Position numbers and translations under genes: made by a program. 56,336 bases of DNA from Haplomitrium mnioides (lineage: Eukaryota > Marchantiophyta > Haplomitriopsida > Calobryales). Below, one piece after another: positions 10,990 through 22,983 of the stretch. How positions within the stretch are numbered: the stretch's first letter is position 1; each line of letters begins with the position of its first letter. Location: the NCBI GenBank assembly GCA_049999725.1, contig JBNGIS010020613.1, forward strand, positions 1 through 56,336, in the 5' to 3' direction. The notes below the pieces were generated by a model that did no database searches, was not told the DNA's origin, and saw nothing but the letters and a program-made list of their open reading frames with translations.

Positions 10990-12118
10990 ATTTACAAATC
11001 ATACTATGATGGTAATCCAAGCTATTGTTATAAACCAATACCCAATCTCCTTCTTGTAGCTCTTGTGGCCTCAGTCTATGTTGCTGGTCAAATCTTTCCT
11101 TGTTTTTCAGCTTTTCCACTACTAGCTCAATGTCCTCAAGCCTCCTCTCTAATTGCTGAATTTATAGTGTAAGAAGATCCTCTCTTGAGATCTGATCTTG
11201 CCAAGGTAAGACACTCCAACTCAATATATTGTCCTCAACAAGGATGATTGGTTTTTGCCCCTACATCAACTCAACTGACATATAACCAGTCACTGAGCTA
11301 TGAGTAGTTTTGTCAGGCCAAAGTGCAAATAGGAGCAGCCTTAGCCACTCACTTGCTCTCCCTCTACATGCTTTGAGAAGAGCCTTGACAATAGGAGGAT
11401 GCTCACGCTCACTCTTAGCATTTCCTTCAAGATTATATACTATAGTAAGAGCACGCTTAATCCCACATCTCTAAAAGAAATCTCTAGCCTCATGAGTGTT
11501 CAGTTCTCTCCTATCAGATGTGATCTTACCCACACAACCATATCTGGAAACCACATCTTCCAGTAAGAATCGACAAAAATTTTGTGTTGCTTTTGCTTTT
11601 AATGCTCTTCATTCAACTCGATTGGATAGATCTTCTCGTGCTAGGACCAAATACTTTATTTGCCACACCCCTAGAGGTATAGCAACTAGATCCGCCACCC
11701 ACTTATAATCTAAAGCAAGTGGATAGGTTGGATGTAACCCTTCTCTATGTCAAATTTCAGAATACATCTGGCAGGTTTGACAAGACTCAACAAAGGCAAC
11801 CACATCCCTGTACATGTTCTTCCACCAATATTTTTCTTTCAATTTGGAAAAAGTCTCATAGATTCCCCTATATCCAGCCTATAAACTACTATGAAACTCA
11901 TTGAGAAATTTGGTTTGTACCTCTTTCTCACACACCACTCTTCTTGGTATCTCATGGCTCTTTTTCGCCCTCTTCCATAAGTAGCTTCTTGCTAGTAGAT
12001 AATTATAGGATTTTTGCCTCACTTGCTTAAACTGAGCTTCACTCCATTCTGGTCTCCTTGTTAAGGTACTCAAATAATGGCCAATATCAAACCTCTCTCC
12101 TTCATAAAGCTCTTCCAT
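10990..12118 (-). pseudogene. Gypsy-B integrase
   Basis: The minus-strand frames start near 12118 with EELYEGERFDIGHYLSTLTR, the linker before the integrase zinc finger of this plant gypsy group. They continue through ESCQTCQMY near 11790. The core has HPTYPLALDYKWVADLVAIP and KYLVLAREDLSNRVEWRALK, then FCRFLLEDVVSRYGCVGKIT with the second acidic position in TSDRREL near 11500. It is interrupted by several stops and frameshifts. Integrase would insert the cDNA copy; this one is dead. Confidence 0.8.
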
Positions 12119-12223
12119 GAATGGCTCTTTCTACTCATTATCTCCTTTTTATGCACGTGAATAAAATTCAGTTCCTACATCATCAATATCCTCAATCATC
12201 TTCTCTTCTTGCTCATATCAAGC

Positions 12224-12658
12224 TCAAGAGAGCATATCTACTACTGAATTATCCTTCCTTGCTATATGCTTGAATTTTGGATTCAAAGACTTGATATAAG
12301 CAATCCAACACAACATTGCAATATTAGGAGTGTTGTAGTCGGTAATCATCTCCAACAAAGGTAAGCAATCTGTTTCCACAGTCAACGGTGCTCCAATCCG
12401 ATATTCTTTCTCAGCTTTTATAGCTACTACCATTCACCATAGCTCTCTCTTTACATGTAGATAGCTTCTTTGTTGTTTTCTCAACATTTTGGCTCCAAAT
12501 CGAATTGCAAACTGGTTTCCTTCTTCAATATCTTGCCCAATTGCCCAGCCTATAGCAATAGGGCTCGCATCTATAGTCAATATCACAAGCTTTTCATTTT
12601 CATAGCTCTTTCTCCAAAGGACAAGCTGAGAAGATAATAGTTCCTTTAGCTTTTGCAC
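12224..12658 (-). pseudogene. Gypsy-B RNase H
   Basis: Two minus-strand frames join across one stop. The first has LVILTIDASPIAIGWAIGQD, IRFGAKML and SYLHVKRELW. The second has VVAIKAEKEYRIGAPLTVET and ends IARKDNSVVDMLS (the last acidic RNase H motif, usually N..ADxLSR). The family order RT-RNase H-integrase is kept. Confidence 0.85.
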
Positions 12659-14149
12659 ATCTCTCGTATGAATATCTTCTCACCAAAACTCTTTCCTTTG
12701 CGCAACAAATCATACAAAGGATCTGCCACATGTGCAAAATGAGGGATCCACACATGGTAGAAAACACATGCCCTTAGAAATCTGCGTACCTCCGTAGCTG
12801 AGCTACATGTATCCTTTAGTCGCTGAATGGCATCAATTTTCTTTTGATCAGGTTTTCGGCCAAACCAGCCACATAAATGCCCAACAATCACAACCTCACA
12901 AACTCCAAAAGATGAATTCACCTCTTATAAGGTCAGATGTACCTCTTCCAGCCTTTGCAAAATTTGATCACAATCCAAAATATGATCCATAACAAATTTA
13001 CCCCTTTTAATCCAAATCTTCATTCTTGCACTCTTCTATACATCATTTGATTGGAATGTCATTAAGGAATGGTATAGTCTTTTTTGGGATAAATTCTCTT
13101 AGAACCTTGTTTATTCTATTCATCATATATGCCATGGAGTTTGTAGCACCTTGAGGTAAAGTACACATTCTTAATAAACCCAATGGTATCCTCATAGTTG
13201 TTATATCTCTACTCTCTTTAGCAAGCTGGAATTGGTCATAACCAGAGTAGAGATCACCTATAGAATAGATAGCTCTACCAACAAATGCTTCTGCAAACTC
13301 TCCAACAATTAGTCCCACCCTTGTATTTCGAATGGTAACTTGATTTACCAGTTGCATATCTTGAATAGCTCGTAGTGCCCCGCTTTTCTTAGACATTGTA
13401 CACCATCGGTTGGAATATGGACCCAAGGATGGCTCCAAAATCCTCATCTATATTTTCTCCTTCAAGAGATCCAAGAGCTTTGGTAGATGAGCTCTTGGTA
13501 TTGGAATTGGCTTCAAATCCTAAGGTGCATGTGGAACTGTAAAAATAATCATTGGTGCAACCACATCTGGATCCACACACCCTATTTCTTGAGACTTAAA
13601 AGCAAATGCTTTTCCATCTTTCTTGAGTATCTCTCTAAATGCATCCTCTTCTTGAGGTAAGAGAAACTCTCCCAATCCAACCTTTAGTTCTTCCAATGTG
13701 GTTGGAGTAAATGTATACCCAATTTTTGAGATCTCTCTCAAATACCTCTGTTTTGAAGCTTTCTTGACTTGCTCATTAGAGTCAATGAGAAGAGGCTGAG
13801 TTGTAGGTTTTACCTTCTTCTCTATTGTCTTGTATTTGGTGTCCACTCTAGCCTCCAATTTTGCAAATGACTCAATAGTTGAATAGAGTTTCCGTGATTG
13901 TAAACACACCACCTTGTCATCACCTCCAAATCCAATAGTAGCAAGTAGCTCCAAAGGATCTTCAATTCCTTGTTCTATATATACACCAACAATCTCTTCC
14001 TCTTCATCTATCACACTTATTTTTTTGAAGTCTTTTTCAATTCTTTGAATTTTTTTTCTCTCCCATCTAGCCAAATCAACAAGTTGTGTATATACAACAA
14101 ATCCACTCTCAGAATACTTCACTACTCTTGTACAAAAAGGTACTTTCAT
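12646..14149 (-). pseudogene. Gypsy-B reverse transcriptase and upstream linker
   Basis: The minus strand from 14149 reads a long linker (RVVKYSESGFVVYTQLVDLA, LELLATIGFGG), then RYLREISKIGYTFTPTTLEE and FAFKSQEIGCVDPDVVAPM. RT proper has MRILEPSLGPYSNRW, MQLVNQVTIRN, YSIGDLYSGYDQFQLAKESR and LPQGATNSMAYMMNRINKVL. The catalytic motif reads FLNDIPIK, with N replacing the first catalytic D of the usual FLDD, so even without the stops this copy would be impaired. The thumb continues as HLCGWFGRKPDQKKIDAIQR near 12850. Confidence 0.88.
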
Positions 14150-14379
14150 TTTGAAGCAAGAGCACCTCTTTGGTTATAACACCATAGTCTTACTCTATTA
14201 TGGCACCTTTCGAAAATCCTGAACTCCTCTGTGATTGTAAGAGGAGAATAGTTTCTCAAGTTATCTCGATTCCTCTCATGGTTTGCATGGATAGTTAGAA
14301 ACTGTACCAGCTTCCTCTCATCATGACTTCTCACCCTTGCATATGTAGATCCATCATCCAATACTTTTGTTTCCATCCT

Positions 14380-15269
14380 TGTAGTTGTGATATAAGGTTG
14401 CCTAAGGATGACTGGGTAAGAAGTGCCTTTCTATACAAAGAATTTCTGCTATGTGACCACATCTCCTACCTTCACTTTCACATTTGGGTAGGCTCCAAAA
14501 AGCTCTCCTTGCGTGTTGTTGACTACTTGAATCACGCATCCATGATTGGTATCAATCAACTACTTATTTTTCTTGTATATATCTTTAGAGACAAGATTGA
14601 TCTCTGATCCATGATCAATTAGTGTAATCATTGGATCCAACAAGTCCTCATCTTTATAGTAGTCTCAGTGGTAGCTCGAGCCCAATGGCTTCTTGAATAA
14701 TGACTTAAGGATTTCTCATCCTCTTGATCCAATCGCACTTTGTGATTGGTGCAGCATCAAGCTAATTCTAGCTCCTCTTCCTTGGTGACTCTTGTCTCAA
14801 GAGCATTGGTCATTGTTGTCTCCTCTACCAATTGTCTATTCCTCTTGATATTATTAATAACCACATCATGGAATTTCTTCTTTGCAATGCCAAGAATCTC
14901 TCTCAAGGTAAACTCAATCTTTGCATTGAGTACCCTCTCTTCCAATACTCCTCTCAGGTTTGTAGTTGCCTCAATATCAGATTGCAGCTTGTATGCTCAA
15001 GCTTTTTCCTTCTATTTGGTTTTTCCCTTCTCTAAAGTGGAAGGTAAAACATCTTCCATATGTTCCTCCCTCGAAGGTTGTGTCTTTTCTCCTCCTTGTG
15101 GCCTCTTTGAAGTTGGCCTCTCTTCACTAGTACCAACCTTTTCTCTCCTTCTTTTCTCTTCTACAAGTGCCTCATACTGATTTTTAGTAATGTAGACATA
15201 TACCGAAAGAGTGTCTACTGGATTGTCCCATCCAGTAGCAATTATGGTAGATGTGGCAACCTTCAACAA
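14380..15269 (-). pseudogene. Gypsy-B protease and linker
   Basis: The minus strand shows a basic linker (KNQYEALVEEKRRREKVGTS, 15012-15269), then ERVLNAKIEFTLREILGIAK (14757-14945), the helix that precedes the aspartic protease in this gypsy group. The protease core PMITLIDHGSEINLVSKDIY lies near 14570-14630, with D-H-G in place of D-[ST]-G, as is usual in this lineage. The flap side VKVGDVVT lies near 14470. Stops separate the pieces. Confidence 0.75.
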
Positions 15270-15489
15270 GTCCTCTCTTTTGTGTTGCCTCCTTCAATTG
15301 CAGACAAAGCACAACTCCATAGTCCACTGGTTTCTACATGTTGGGCAAAATCACGCTCCACCTCAATTCTATAGGTGGCAGCCTCTACTTGTGTACTAGC
15401 AAGTTTTTGCATGTACTCCTCAACAACACCCTTCAATCTTCCTTTTCTAAAATTAGTTTTGAAGATCTCACTTGTATCTTTGAGAGAAA

Positions 15490-16447
15490 TCTTGCCCTCC
15501 TTCCAATAGATTACTCCTAAATGAATAGAATGGGCAAAATCTCCACACTCCTTTCTTGAGTGTTCGGTGCTATCACATCATATACATAGTTGCACATACC
15601 CTGGTTTTTGGGCAAGGTGATTGTTGCTTGCCTCTTTTTTCCCTTCCAACTTTGCAAATTTAATTTGCAGATCCTTCATACCCTTGACTAGCTCCTCTAC
15701 TACATCTCTTTGTGGAGTAATAATAGCAAGATGAGTAAGAGGGATAGAACTAGTAGGAAGAGTCAAAGCAATAGGATGCTTTTGAGGTACTATGATGGGT
15801 GGTGGTTTCACATCATGCCTCGCCACCACCTTGCCTCTTCTGGACTCCCTCTTTGTCAATACGCTCACTACTTCCGAAACTTCCTTCCAATTAGAAGTCA
15901 AGCCATTATTTTTTGTTCTATCTTCCAAGAGTAACTCCAATTCTCTTTGCAAATCATCATTTGCTAGCTGTAAGAACAACTCCACCTTATCCTTCTCTAG
16001 ATTCAATTTCTCCATGCGAGACAATTGTGAAAACTGCCTCTCAAGTTCCCAAAAAAGCTCCATAACAACCAAACCTTTGTAGGTTTGATTCACCCATTCA
16101 ATGAATGACATTTTAGTCACTCTATTAGCATCCTCCAGTGAATTTTCTTCCTTTAGTTGGAGAAAAAAGCTCTCCCAATCACCCTCATACACTCAGATAA
16201 GCTCCCTCATCCGTCCTCTCAACTCTGATACAATAGCTAACTCAAAAGTTTGAATCATATCTCTATCTAGAACTTTGTTGAGTTCCATCTCTCGGGCATA
16301 GTATTTCAGATATTTGGAAATATTTCTCCCATCAAATTGGTCCAGCAATCCAATAACAGATTGCAGAGCTCTCGTGACCATTGCTTTTTCGGTCAGAAGC
16401 TTGTTGTTATTGCAAAAAAAGGGCAAATGCTTGAAACATTTGCGCAA
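15490..16447 (-). pseudogene. Gypsy-B gag
   Basis: Two adjoining minus-strand frames. 16447-16193 contains LLDQFDGRNISKYLKYYARE, the start of the gag capsid. 16192-15578 contains SFIEWVNQTYKGLVVMELFW, FSQLSRMEKLNLEKDKVELF and a proline-rich region. A zinc knuckle spans the stop at 15578: C-x2-C-x4-H-x4-C in CI*CDSTEHSRKEC. Knuckle and capsid order identify gag. A single stop interrupts the knuckle. Confidence 0.85.
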
Positions 16448-16540
16448 TAGCAGAGTCCAATTGTAGCATTGGAGTCCCTTGACTAGAATAACCTATTATG
16501 ATTCTTGAAGTTTCTAAAGTCACAATCTCTCCACCCCAGA

Positions 16541-16560
16541 GGTTCACGTCAAGTTCACCA
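16541..16560 (-). other. Candidate primer-binding site of gypsy-B
   Basis: The minus strand reads TGGTGAACTTGACGTGAACC seven bases after the inner LTR edge. It begins with TGG, complementary to a tRNA CCA end, and is the right size. The tRNA was not identified. Confidence 0.5.
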
Positions 16561-16567
16561 ATTATCG

Positions 16568-17963
16568 TGTGGCAGTAATCTAGGTCTAGGAATACACGGG
16601 GTATATGGTTGTGGAGAAAGTTGTGTGAAAGGCTGATGATTTATTTCCTACAGTATTGCAATGAAGAACATATGGTAGATATCAAATACCTTTAGCCTTT
16701 GTAGCTTCAATTCCTTTTTGTTCAAAAGTGAAAGGTAAGCAAATCCTTCCCTCTTTAAACTCGATTTTTCGTCAAGGAGGATGTAAGGTTTGCTAGTTTT
16801 TATGATCTGCAATGCTCAATCTGGAATTATAATTGCCTAAGTAAGATGTGTACAAAATTTCAGTGGAAAATGCACAGCGAAACGCTCTCCACAAAGAGAA
16901 ACTCAGTTGTTGTTTAAAACCCGAAAAAATCAACACTCAAGAATTTTTCCAAGTAATAGCTCCTTCAATTCAACAGATCTTGACTTGAATTTTTGCAAGA
17001 CATTTTTCCATACACAATTCTGGCCTCTCACAAAATTTCAGTTTCTGTACTACTCTTCATATAATGAAAGAAGTCATGAATCTAATGTCAAAAGAAAAGT
17101 GAGTTTGAAGAACCTCAATAATGTTTCTTCAACTTAAACCGGCTATCATAGAATGATCCCAACTCCAAATGCATCTCATTTTGATGGAAACTATAGCCCT
17201 TGTTGTCAGCTTTCCAATGATATTGTGATTTTGTCCAGAATTGTTGTAAAAGCATTGAAATCACCCGAAATGTGAAGCTAGCTTCAATTCAACCCATTTG
17301 TCTTCAATCGCCCATAAGTATGAGTGTAAAACTCCAAATGACTCAAAATTTCTTGCAATGGTATGCTACTCTTGTGAGCTTTTGATCTCTACCCTCTTTG
17401 AACTTTTCCTCTTCTGTAAACTCTTCGAACCTTCATGAAACTGAACCCCTCTTTTTCTTCCTTTTAGGGTTTTTACTAAAAGAAAGTTAACTCCCTTTTC
17501 ATTTGCTATAAGAACAACACTAAGTAAACCCTTTGGTGAAACAGAGCACAAAAAAGATAGAAATAACAGAGAATTTTTTTCCTTTGATTAGATGATGAGT
17601 TGATGAAGTCACTCGAACATTCGATGCCGACTATTCAACATTTACCCAAAGTCTCATTTGAAGATGACCCAAGAAAACTCCACTTCAAATCAAGTCAGAA
17701 TGTAATTTGTGAGGTTCCATCACTCCCCATAGGTGATAATTGGCAACAATACTGGAATAGGTGAGTTCATAACCGAATTCAAGAAATTATCACCAAAGTG
17801 ATAGACAATCCATTGCCGAAAATGATCTCGAGGAATGATTCGCAAACAAAGAAAGGAAGGATTTAGAAGAGGAAAGTTAGGAGCAGCAAACAATCCTCTC
17901 TCCATTGTTAAAGTCTTGACCCATAAGCGACTTGAGCTCCATGTCAATACTCCTTGCTTTGAT
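16568..17963 (-). repeat. Gypsy-B 5' LTR
   Basis: This is the direct-repeat partner of 8938-10340, in the same orientation and order. The right edge is uncertain: similarity fades near 17945-17963, where gypsy-A protease sequence begins. Confidence 0.8.
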
Positions 17964-18840
17964 ACCCCTTTGATTATCTTAGCAAAACGTAGTGACATAA
18001 AATTTCAAGAACTCTCTCTATCCACCAACATTCTACAAAAGTGCTCCTCAATTATACCATCAAGATGGAACAAGGTATTTCAAGTTATTATCAAGATTTT
18101 AATTCTATTAGAGCTCGTGAAGCTCTAAATATGTCGTTTGAATGGTTGAGAACGCAACCTAACCTCTATAGAAGTAAGTAATGAGTTATGCCGCTCCACC
18201 ATGCGTATTGCTTCTTCTAATTGAGTAGGCTCTCTCATTGTCACTTCGATTCTTGTGCAAAGCTTCACTCTCTAAACAAAGCAATGTAGTGCTTCTTCTT
18301 GTTTTATATGAAGAATTTGTATAATTGTATCTTGAAAATGTGTAATATAGCTTCTCACTGTACCAGGTTGCTTCAATTTGGCCAATCAATCTTTTGCTAC
18401 TTTTGAAGCATTTACAACAATAAATCTTGAAATTATCACTTCTTTGAATTCACAACATGAAACAATAGAAGCAACAAATCCACATTTTGTTTATTTTATT
18501 TGATATCTCCACCAAGTTTTTGCAACTTCTTCTAGTTGACTTGCCGCAAACATAATTTGTCAACCATTTTCTCTAATATTTTTAGCTTCAAAATATTTCT
18601 TACCATCAAAAATGAAGTTTTTAGATGCATTAGAAGCCATCTTCTCATCATATGTTTTTGGTATTGGAAATCACTCATAACTCGTTTCTTCTAGAAAAGT
18701 TGCTCTTTCTTTTATTCTCACTTCCAAAAGACGTGAAAGATGTCTAAGCTATTCTTGCATCGCTTGAACCACCACTACTTGGTTCTCCATATGCTCACAA
18801 TTAAAAATATTTGTAGCTCATATACTAATGTAAAAGAACT
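17964..18840 (-). pseudogene. Gypsy-A gag and protease start
   Basis: The minus strand begins MENQVVVVQAMQE near 18795 and continues RHLSRLLEVRIKE. It then has FIFDGKKYFEAKNIRENG and EEVAKTWWRYQI, typical of a gypsy capsid, and ends in a cysteine-poor tail near 18200. From about 18050 down it reads the protease start (RMLVDRESS, LRFAKIIK), where gypsy-B begins. Multiple stops. It belongs to the same family as the pol remnant at 6430-8936. Confidence 0.75.
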
Positions 18841-18902
18841 CAAAGACAAACTCCAAATGAGTAAGAACTCATAGTGAAATCTAATAGAGCTCTTAAACCA
18901 AG

Positions 18903-19397
18903 TGCCAATAAGATAAGGAAAGCTAAGCAAAGACACTACAAGATAGCTCTAATAGAGTTTTGCAACTCAAAGCCTAAGCTAAGAGCAAGAGTGCAAGCAA
19001 AAGCCAAGCAACTAAGGAACCCAAGTGATTCAAGAGGAACTCTAAAATGAGGAGTGGAGCTATGAAGCCCTTCTATTTATACAAGAGAAGAAGGTGTCAT
19101 CCCCATTTCTTCACTTACAAGTCACTTCCAATTTCAATCCTAAAAGTGATCACTAACAAGTTACCTCCAATTTTAACCCTAAAAGTGATCATATCTTACT
19201 TCTCTAAAAGGAACTTTGAAGGCAAGTAATCTTATCTCACTTCAACCCTAAAAGTAACCTTATACTACTTCACTTAAAGTAACTTCAAAAGCAAGTAACT
19301 TTAAAATGATTTCAGCTCTAAAAGTGACCCTCTACCATTTTTGTCACTCCTCTCTATTTTCTTATAAATAGCACAATATTATGCTTGTACCATTACA
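18903..19397 (-). repeat. Gypsy-A LTR (copy A)
   Basis: About 495 bp bounded by TGCCAATAAG...ACCATTACA in plus orientation. On the minus strand TATAAATAG (19073-19081) is a good TATA box. A degenerate tRNA-Met type site (TTGGTTTAAGAGC for TTGGTATCAGAGC) follows at about 18888-18902, just before gag. Related copies lie at about 21735-22045 and 22520-22983. It has a characteristic CACTTTTAGG-rich repeated stretch (AAAAGTGATC and similar). Confidence 0.7.
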
Positions 19398-19770
19398 TTA
19401 CTTCTTCTTCTTCTATTATATCAAGAATTTGCATAATGGTTTTTTGAAGTTGTGTAGTATAGTTTTTTATTGTAACAAGTTGCTTCAATTTTGCCAATCA
19501 ATCATTTGCTACTTTTGAAGCATTTAAACCTTTAATCTTGAAATCACCACTTCTCTAAGAGAACTCAAGAACAAATTCCAAATTAGTAAGAATACATAGT
19601 GAACTCTAATAGATTTCTTCAACCAAATGCCAATAAGGCAAGCAAAACCACTATTAAATAACTCTAATAGAGTTATGCAACTCAAGACCCAAGCTAAAAC
19701 CAATAGTGCAAGCAAAGTGAAGCAACCAAAGAACCTAAATAATTTGAGAGAAACTCTAGAATGAGAAGAA
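19398..19770 (-). pseudogene. Gypsy-A gag and leader scraps
   Basis: 19398-19545 matches the gag segment at 18289-18430 (shared CAAGTTGCTTCAATTT and GCTACTTTTGAAGCATTTA). 19561-19770 matches the leader/LTR-edge segment at 18840-19040, including another TGCCAATAAG start at 19631. These are truncated pieces of a further family member, joined to integrase near 19780. Confidence 0.6.
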
Positions 19771-21745
19771 GAAGGAGAAAACAAACCATCAAGAACAAGA
19801 GGATGTTGACCTGAATTAAGAAAGAAAGGAGAAAATCCAGTACTTGCTTGTTTAGAGTTGTTGTATGCAAACTCCACAACTAGTAATAAACTATCCCAAT
19901 TCATGTGATGATCATTGATTAACACTCAAACCATATTCTTCATTGTGCGATTTGCGTATTTGGTTTGCCCATCTTTTTTAGGATGATAGGCCGTAGATAT
20001 ATATAGTTTGGAATCCAAAAGTGTGAACAACTCTCACCAAAACTTTCTAGTCAATCATGGATTTCTATGAGATATTAATACCTTTGGGATTCCATGATAA
20101 TGGAAGATTGTATCAAAGTAAATCTTTGCCAATTATGGAGCATCCATCATATCTAGTGTCGGTACTAGATGAATATGTTTGCTTGACCACAAACACCACA
20201 ATGGCAGTAAACCCACCAAGCGTGGTTAGAAGTGAAGTGATTAGATCCAAACTTACATGTTTCCAATGAATAGTAGGAATCAGTAGTGGTTGAAGAAGAT
20301 GAGCTGGTTTTTGATTTGAAGCCTTGTTTTGCTAGCAACTTTCACAAGAATAAACAAAGCCATGAACATCTCAAGCTAGGTTTGGCCACCACCAAGTGCA
20401 TTGAAGCAACTCCATAGTCTTGTCTACCCCAAGATGGGTAGAGATTGGAATATCATATACTTATTGTAAATGAACTATTCAAAGTGCATCATCTTGTGGA
20501 ACATATATTTGATGGCTTTGATCAAAAATACCATCTTGAATGGAAAAGATATAATACATCTATCTTTGATTACTAGATGTGTTGTAACAAGATTAAAGAA
20601 GGTATATTTCTATAACTTTTGTCGAAATCCATCACTGGTTGCTTCATTAAGATGTAATAAACTAGCATTTACAATCTCCAATGTATTTAGTTGATGATCC
20701 AATCTTCGTGACAATGGATAAAGAATGGTACAAAACCTTCTTGACTTGTACTCCAACTTAATATCAAAGAGTTGTAGTTGATCTTACCATCGATTAGAAC
20801 AACTTGTCATATTTTCCAAGTAAATTGATATAGCAAGGGCTTGTGATCGGTGTGCATAAGTACATGGTTCTTTAAAAGATAGTGTCTCCAAGCTTTGGTA
20901 GCATAAACCATCGTCAACTACTCTCTATCCCTTGGAGAATAATTTCTCTCTACAACATTTAGTCGGCATGATATGAAGGTAATCAGATGAAGTCCAACCT
21001 CAAACTCTTATTGTAACACCACTCTAATAGCAAAATTAGAGGCATCAAAATCAACTATACAACATGCTTTTGGGTAATATGGTTGCAAAATTGGACAACA
21101 AGACACTGGATTCTTGAGTTGTTGAAATTCCTATTTCTCTTTGGTCATCCATTGAAACTTTGCCTCATTGCCTAAGAGATCTATAAGCTGTGCAACAATG
21201 TGAGCATAGTAATGAATTAATCTTTGATAAAAACTTTCTAATCCATTGAAAGCTCAAACATTCTTTGCATCATTTGGTGTTGGAAAAATTGTAAAAGAAT
21301 TAATTTTCTCTTTCGCTATCTTGATATTATCCGCAGACACTTTATGTCCTAGGAAATTCACCTCTTGCTTCTAAAACTCACACTTAGACTTCTTGCAATA
21401 AAAATTCTAATTGCCTAGTCTTTGCAATACTATTTTGAGATGAGCACGATGCTCAACTTCACTTTTGCTAAAGTTAATGATATCGTTCAAGAACACCAAC
21501 ACTGACTTCTCTAGTAACCTATCAAAAACTTGATGCATTTAATCTATGAATATTAGGAAAGCATTACTAAAGCTAAATGTATGAACCTTCTACTCAAAAC
21601 CCTATACCGTGTGTGAAAAGATGTCTTTGGCACATCACTTGGCGTGATAGAAATATGTCGATAGCCACTTTGAAGATCAACTTAGAAAAGAATTGTGTAC
21701 TACTCAATAGATCTAACAAATCATCAATACAAGAAACTTAAGAAT
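19771..21745 (-). pseudogene. Gypsy-A copy 2: RT-RNase H-integrase remnant
   Basis: On the minus strand, similarity to copy 1 runs from RT (near 21745) through RNase H to integrase. The integrase end reads DSLLLVVEFAYNNSKQ, STGFSPFFLNSGQHPLV and LDGLF near 19780-19900. This copy keeps the ~470-bp RT thumb/connection block (about 21075-21545) that copy 1 has lost, including a LQRLGN-type stretch and the protein region after the catalytic loop. It is densely broken by stops. The 5' end is truncated inside RT at an LTR fragment. Confidence 0.75.
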
Positions 21746-22045
21746 GAAAAGTGGAGCTTTGAAGCTCTTCTATTTATACAAGAGAGGAATGTGTCATCCA
21801 TTTTCTTTCACTAACAAGCAACTTTCAATTTCAGCTCTAAAAATGGTCATGTTTTGCTTCTCTACAAGTAACTTTGAAGGTAAGTAATCTTATCCCACCT
21901 CAACTCTAAAAGTAACCTTATAATACTACATTTAAAGTTACTTCAAAAGCAAGTAATCTTAAAATGATTTCAACTCTAAAAGTGACCATCTACTACTTCC
22001 TTCACTCCTCTCTATTTTCTCATATATAGTACAATATCATTTGTA
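21735..22045 (-). repeat. Gypsy-A LTR fragment (copy B)
   Basis: Direct homologue of the TATA-to-end part of copy A, with a minus-strand TATAAATAG at 21770-21778. It lies between an RT fragment and a gag fragment, so it is not in a normal element position. Confidence 0.65.
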
Positions 22046-22059
22046 TACTATTAAAGATT

Positions 22060-22480
22060 TTTTGAATTTACACCAAGAAACAATAGGAGCAATAAATCCA
22101 CGTTGTGCTTGTTCTATTTGATATCTCCACCAAGTCTTTACAGCTCATTCTAATTGACTTGTCGCAGATAGAATTTGCCGACCATTTGCTCTAATGATTT
22201 TAGCTTCAAAATATTGCTCACAATCAAATATAAAGTTCTCAAATGCATGACACACCATCTTTTGATCATATGCTTTTGGTATTGGAAATCATCCAGAACT
22301 CTTTTTGTCTTGAAAAGTTTCTCTTCCTTTCATTCTAACTTCGAAAAGGCGTGAAAGATGTTCAAGTTGTTGTTGCATCACTTGAACCATTATTCCTTGA
22401 TTCTCCATGTAACTCACTACAAAAAAGAACCATGTCTCTGAAACCAAAGTAAAAGAACTAAAAACAAAACTCCAAATAAG
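22060..22480 (-). pseudogene. Gypsy-A gag fragment
   Basis: The minus strand reads VQVMQQQLEHLSRLFEVRMK, then FPIPKAYDQKMVCHAF, FENFIFDCEQYFEAKIIRAN and KTWWRYQIEQAQ. It is colinear with the gag at 18300-18800 and truncated at 22060. Confidence 0.75.
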
Positions 22481-22517
22481 TAAGAACTCATAGTGAGCTC
22501 TAATAGAGTTCTTCAAC

Positions 22518-22983
22518 CAAATGCAAAAAACTCAAAGAACAACTTCCAAATGCACAACAACTCCAAGATAACTCTAATAGAGTTATGCAACTCAAGACCA
22601 ATTAGTAAGCCAAGAGTGCAAGCCAAAGTCAAGCAACCAAAGAGCCAAACCAAATTGAGAGGAACTCCAAAGTGAAGAGTGTGGCTATGAAGCCCTTCTA
22701 TTTATACAAGAGAAGAAGTTGTCATCCCTCTTACTTTACTTACAACTCACTTCCAATTTCAAACCTAAAAGTGACTTTATCTTACTTCTCTAAAAGCAAC
22801 TTCGAAGGCAATTAATCTTATCACACTTCAATCCTAAAAGTAACCTTATACCACTTCACTTAAAGTAACTTCAGAGACAAGTAGTCTTGAAATGATTTCA
22901 ACCCTAAAAGTAACCTACTACCACTTCCTTCTTTCCTCTCTATTTTTTTATATATAGCACAACATCATGTTTTTACTATTACA
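22518..22983 (-). repeat. Gypsy-A LTR (copy C)
   Basis: Homologous to copy A along its length, with TATAAATAG on the minus strand at 22698-22706. It ends TACTATTACA near 22983. It lies immediately upstream (minus orientation) of the gag fragment, as expected of a 5' LTR. Confidence 0.7.

Larger units (their letters stand above)
8938..17963 (-). mobile_element. Ty3/gypsy-B LTR retrotransposon, complete but decayed
   Basis: Two direct repeats of about 1.4 kb (8938-10340 and 16568-17963) flank an internal region whose gag, protease, RT, RNase H and integrase all read on the minus strand. The 5' LTR is therefore the right-hand one. A candidate primer-binding site, TGGTGAACTTGACGTGAACC, follows it. 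The outer LTR edges are fuzzy, and no target-site duplication matches. The two flanks instead carry homologous gypsy-A protease-region sequence (8680-8936 and 17964-18195), so the locus has been rearranged since insertion. LTR divergence looks roughly 10% by eye, so it is much older than the copia at 35933-41214. Confidence 0.85.
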
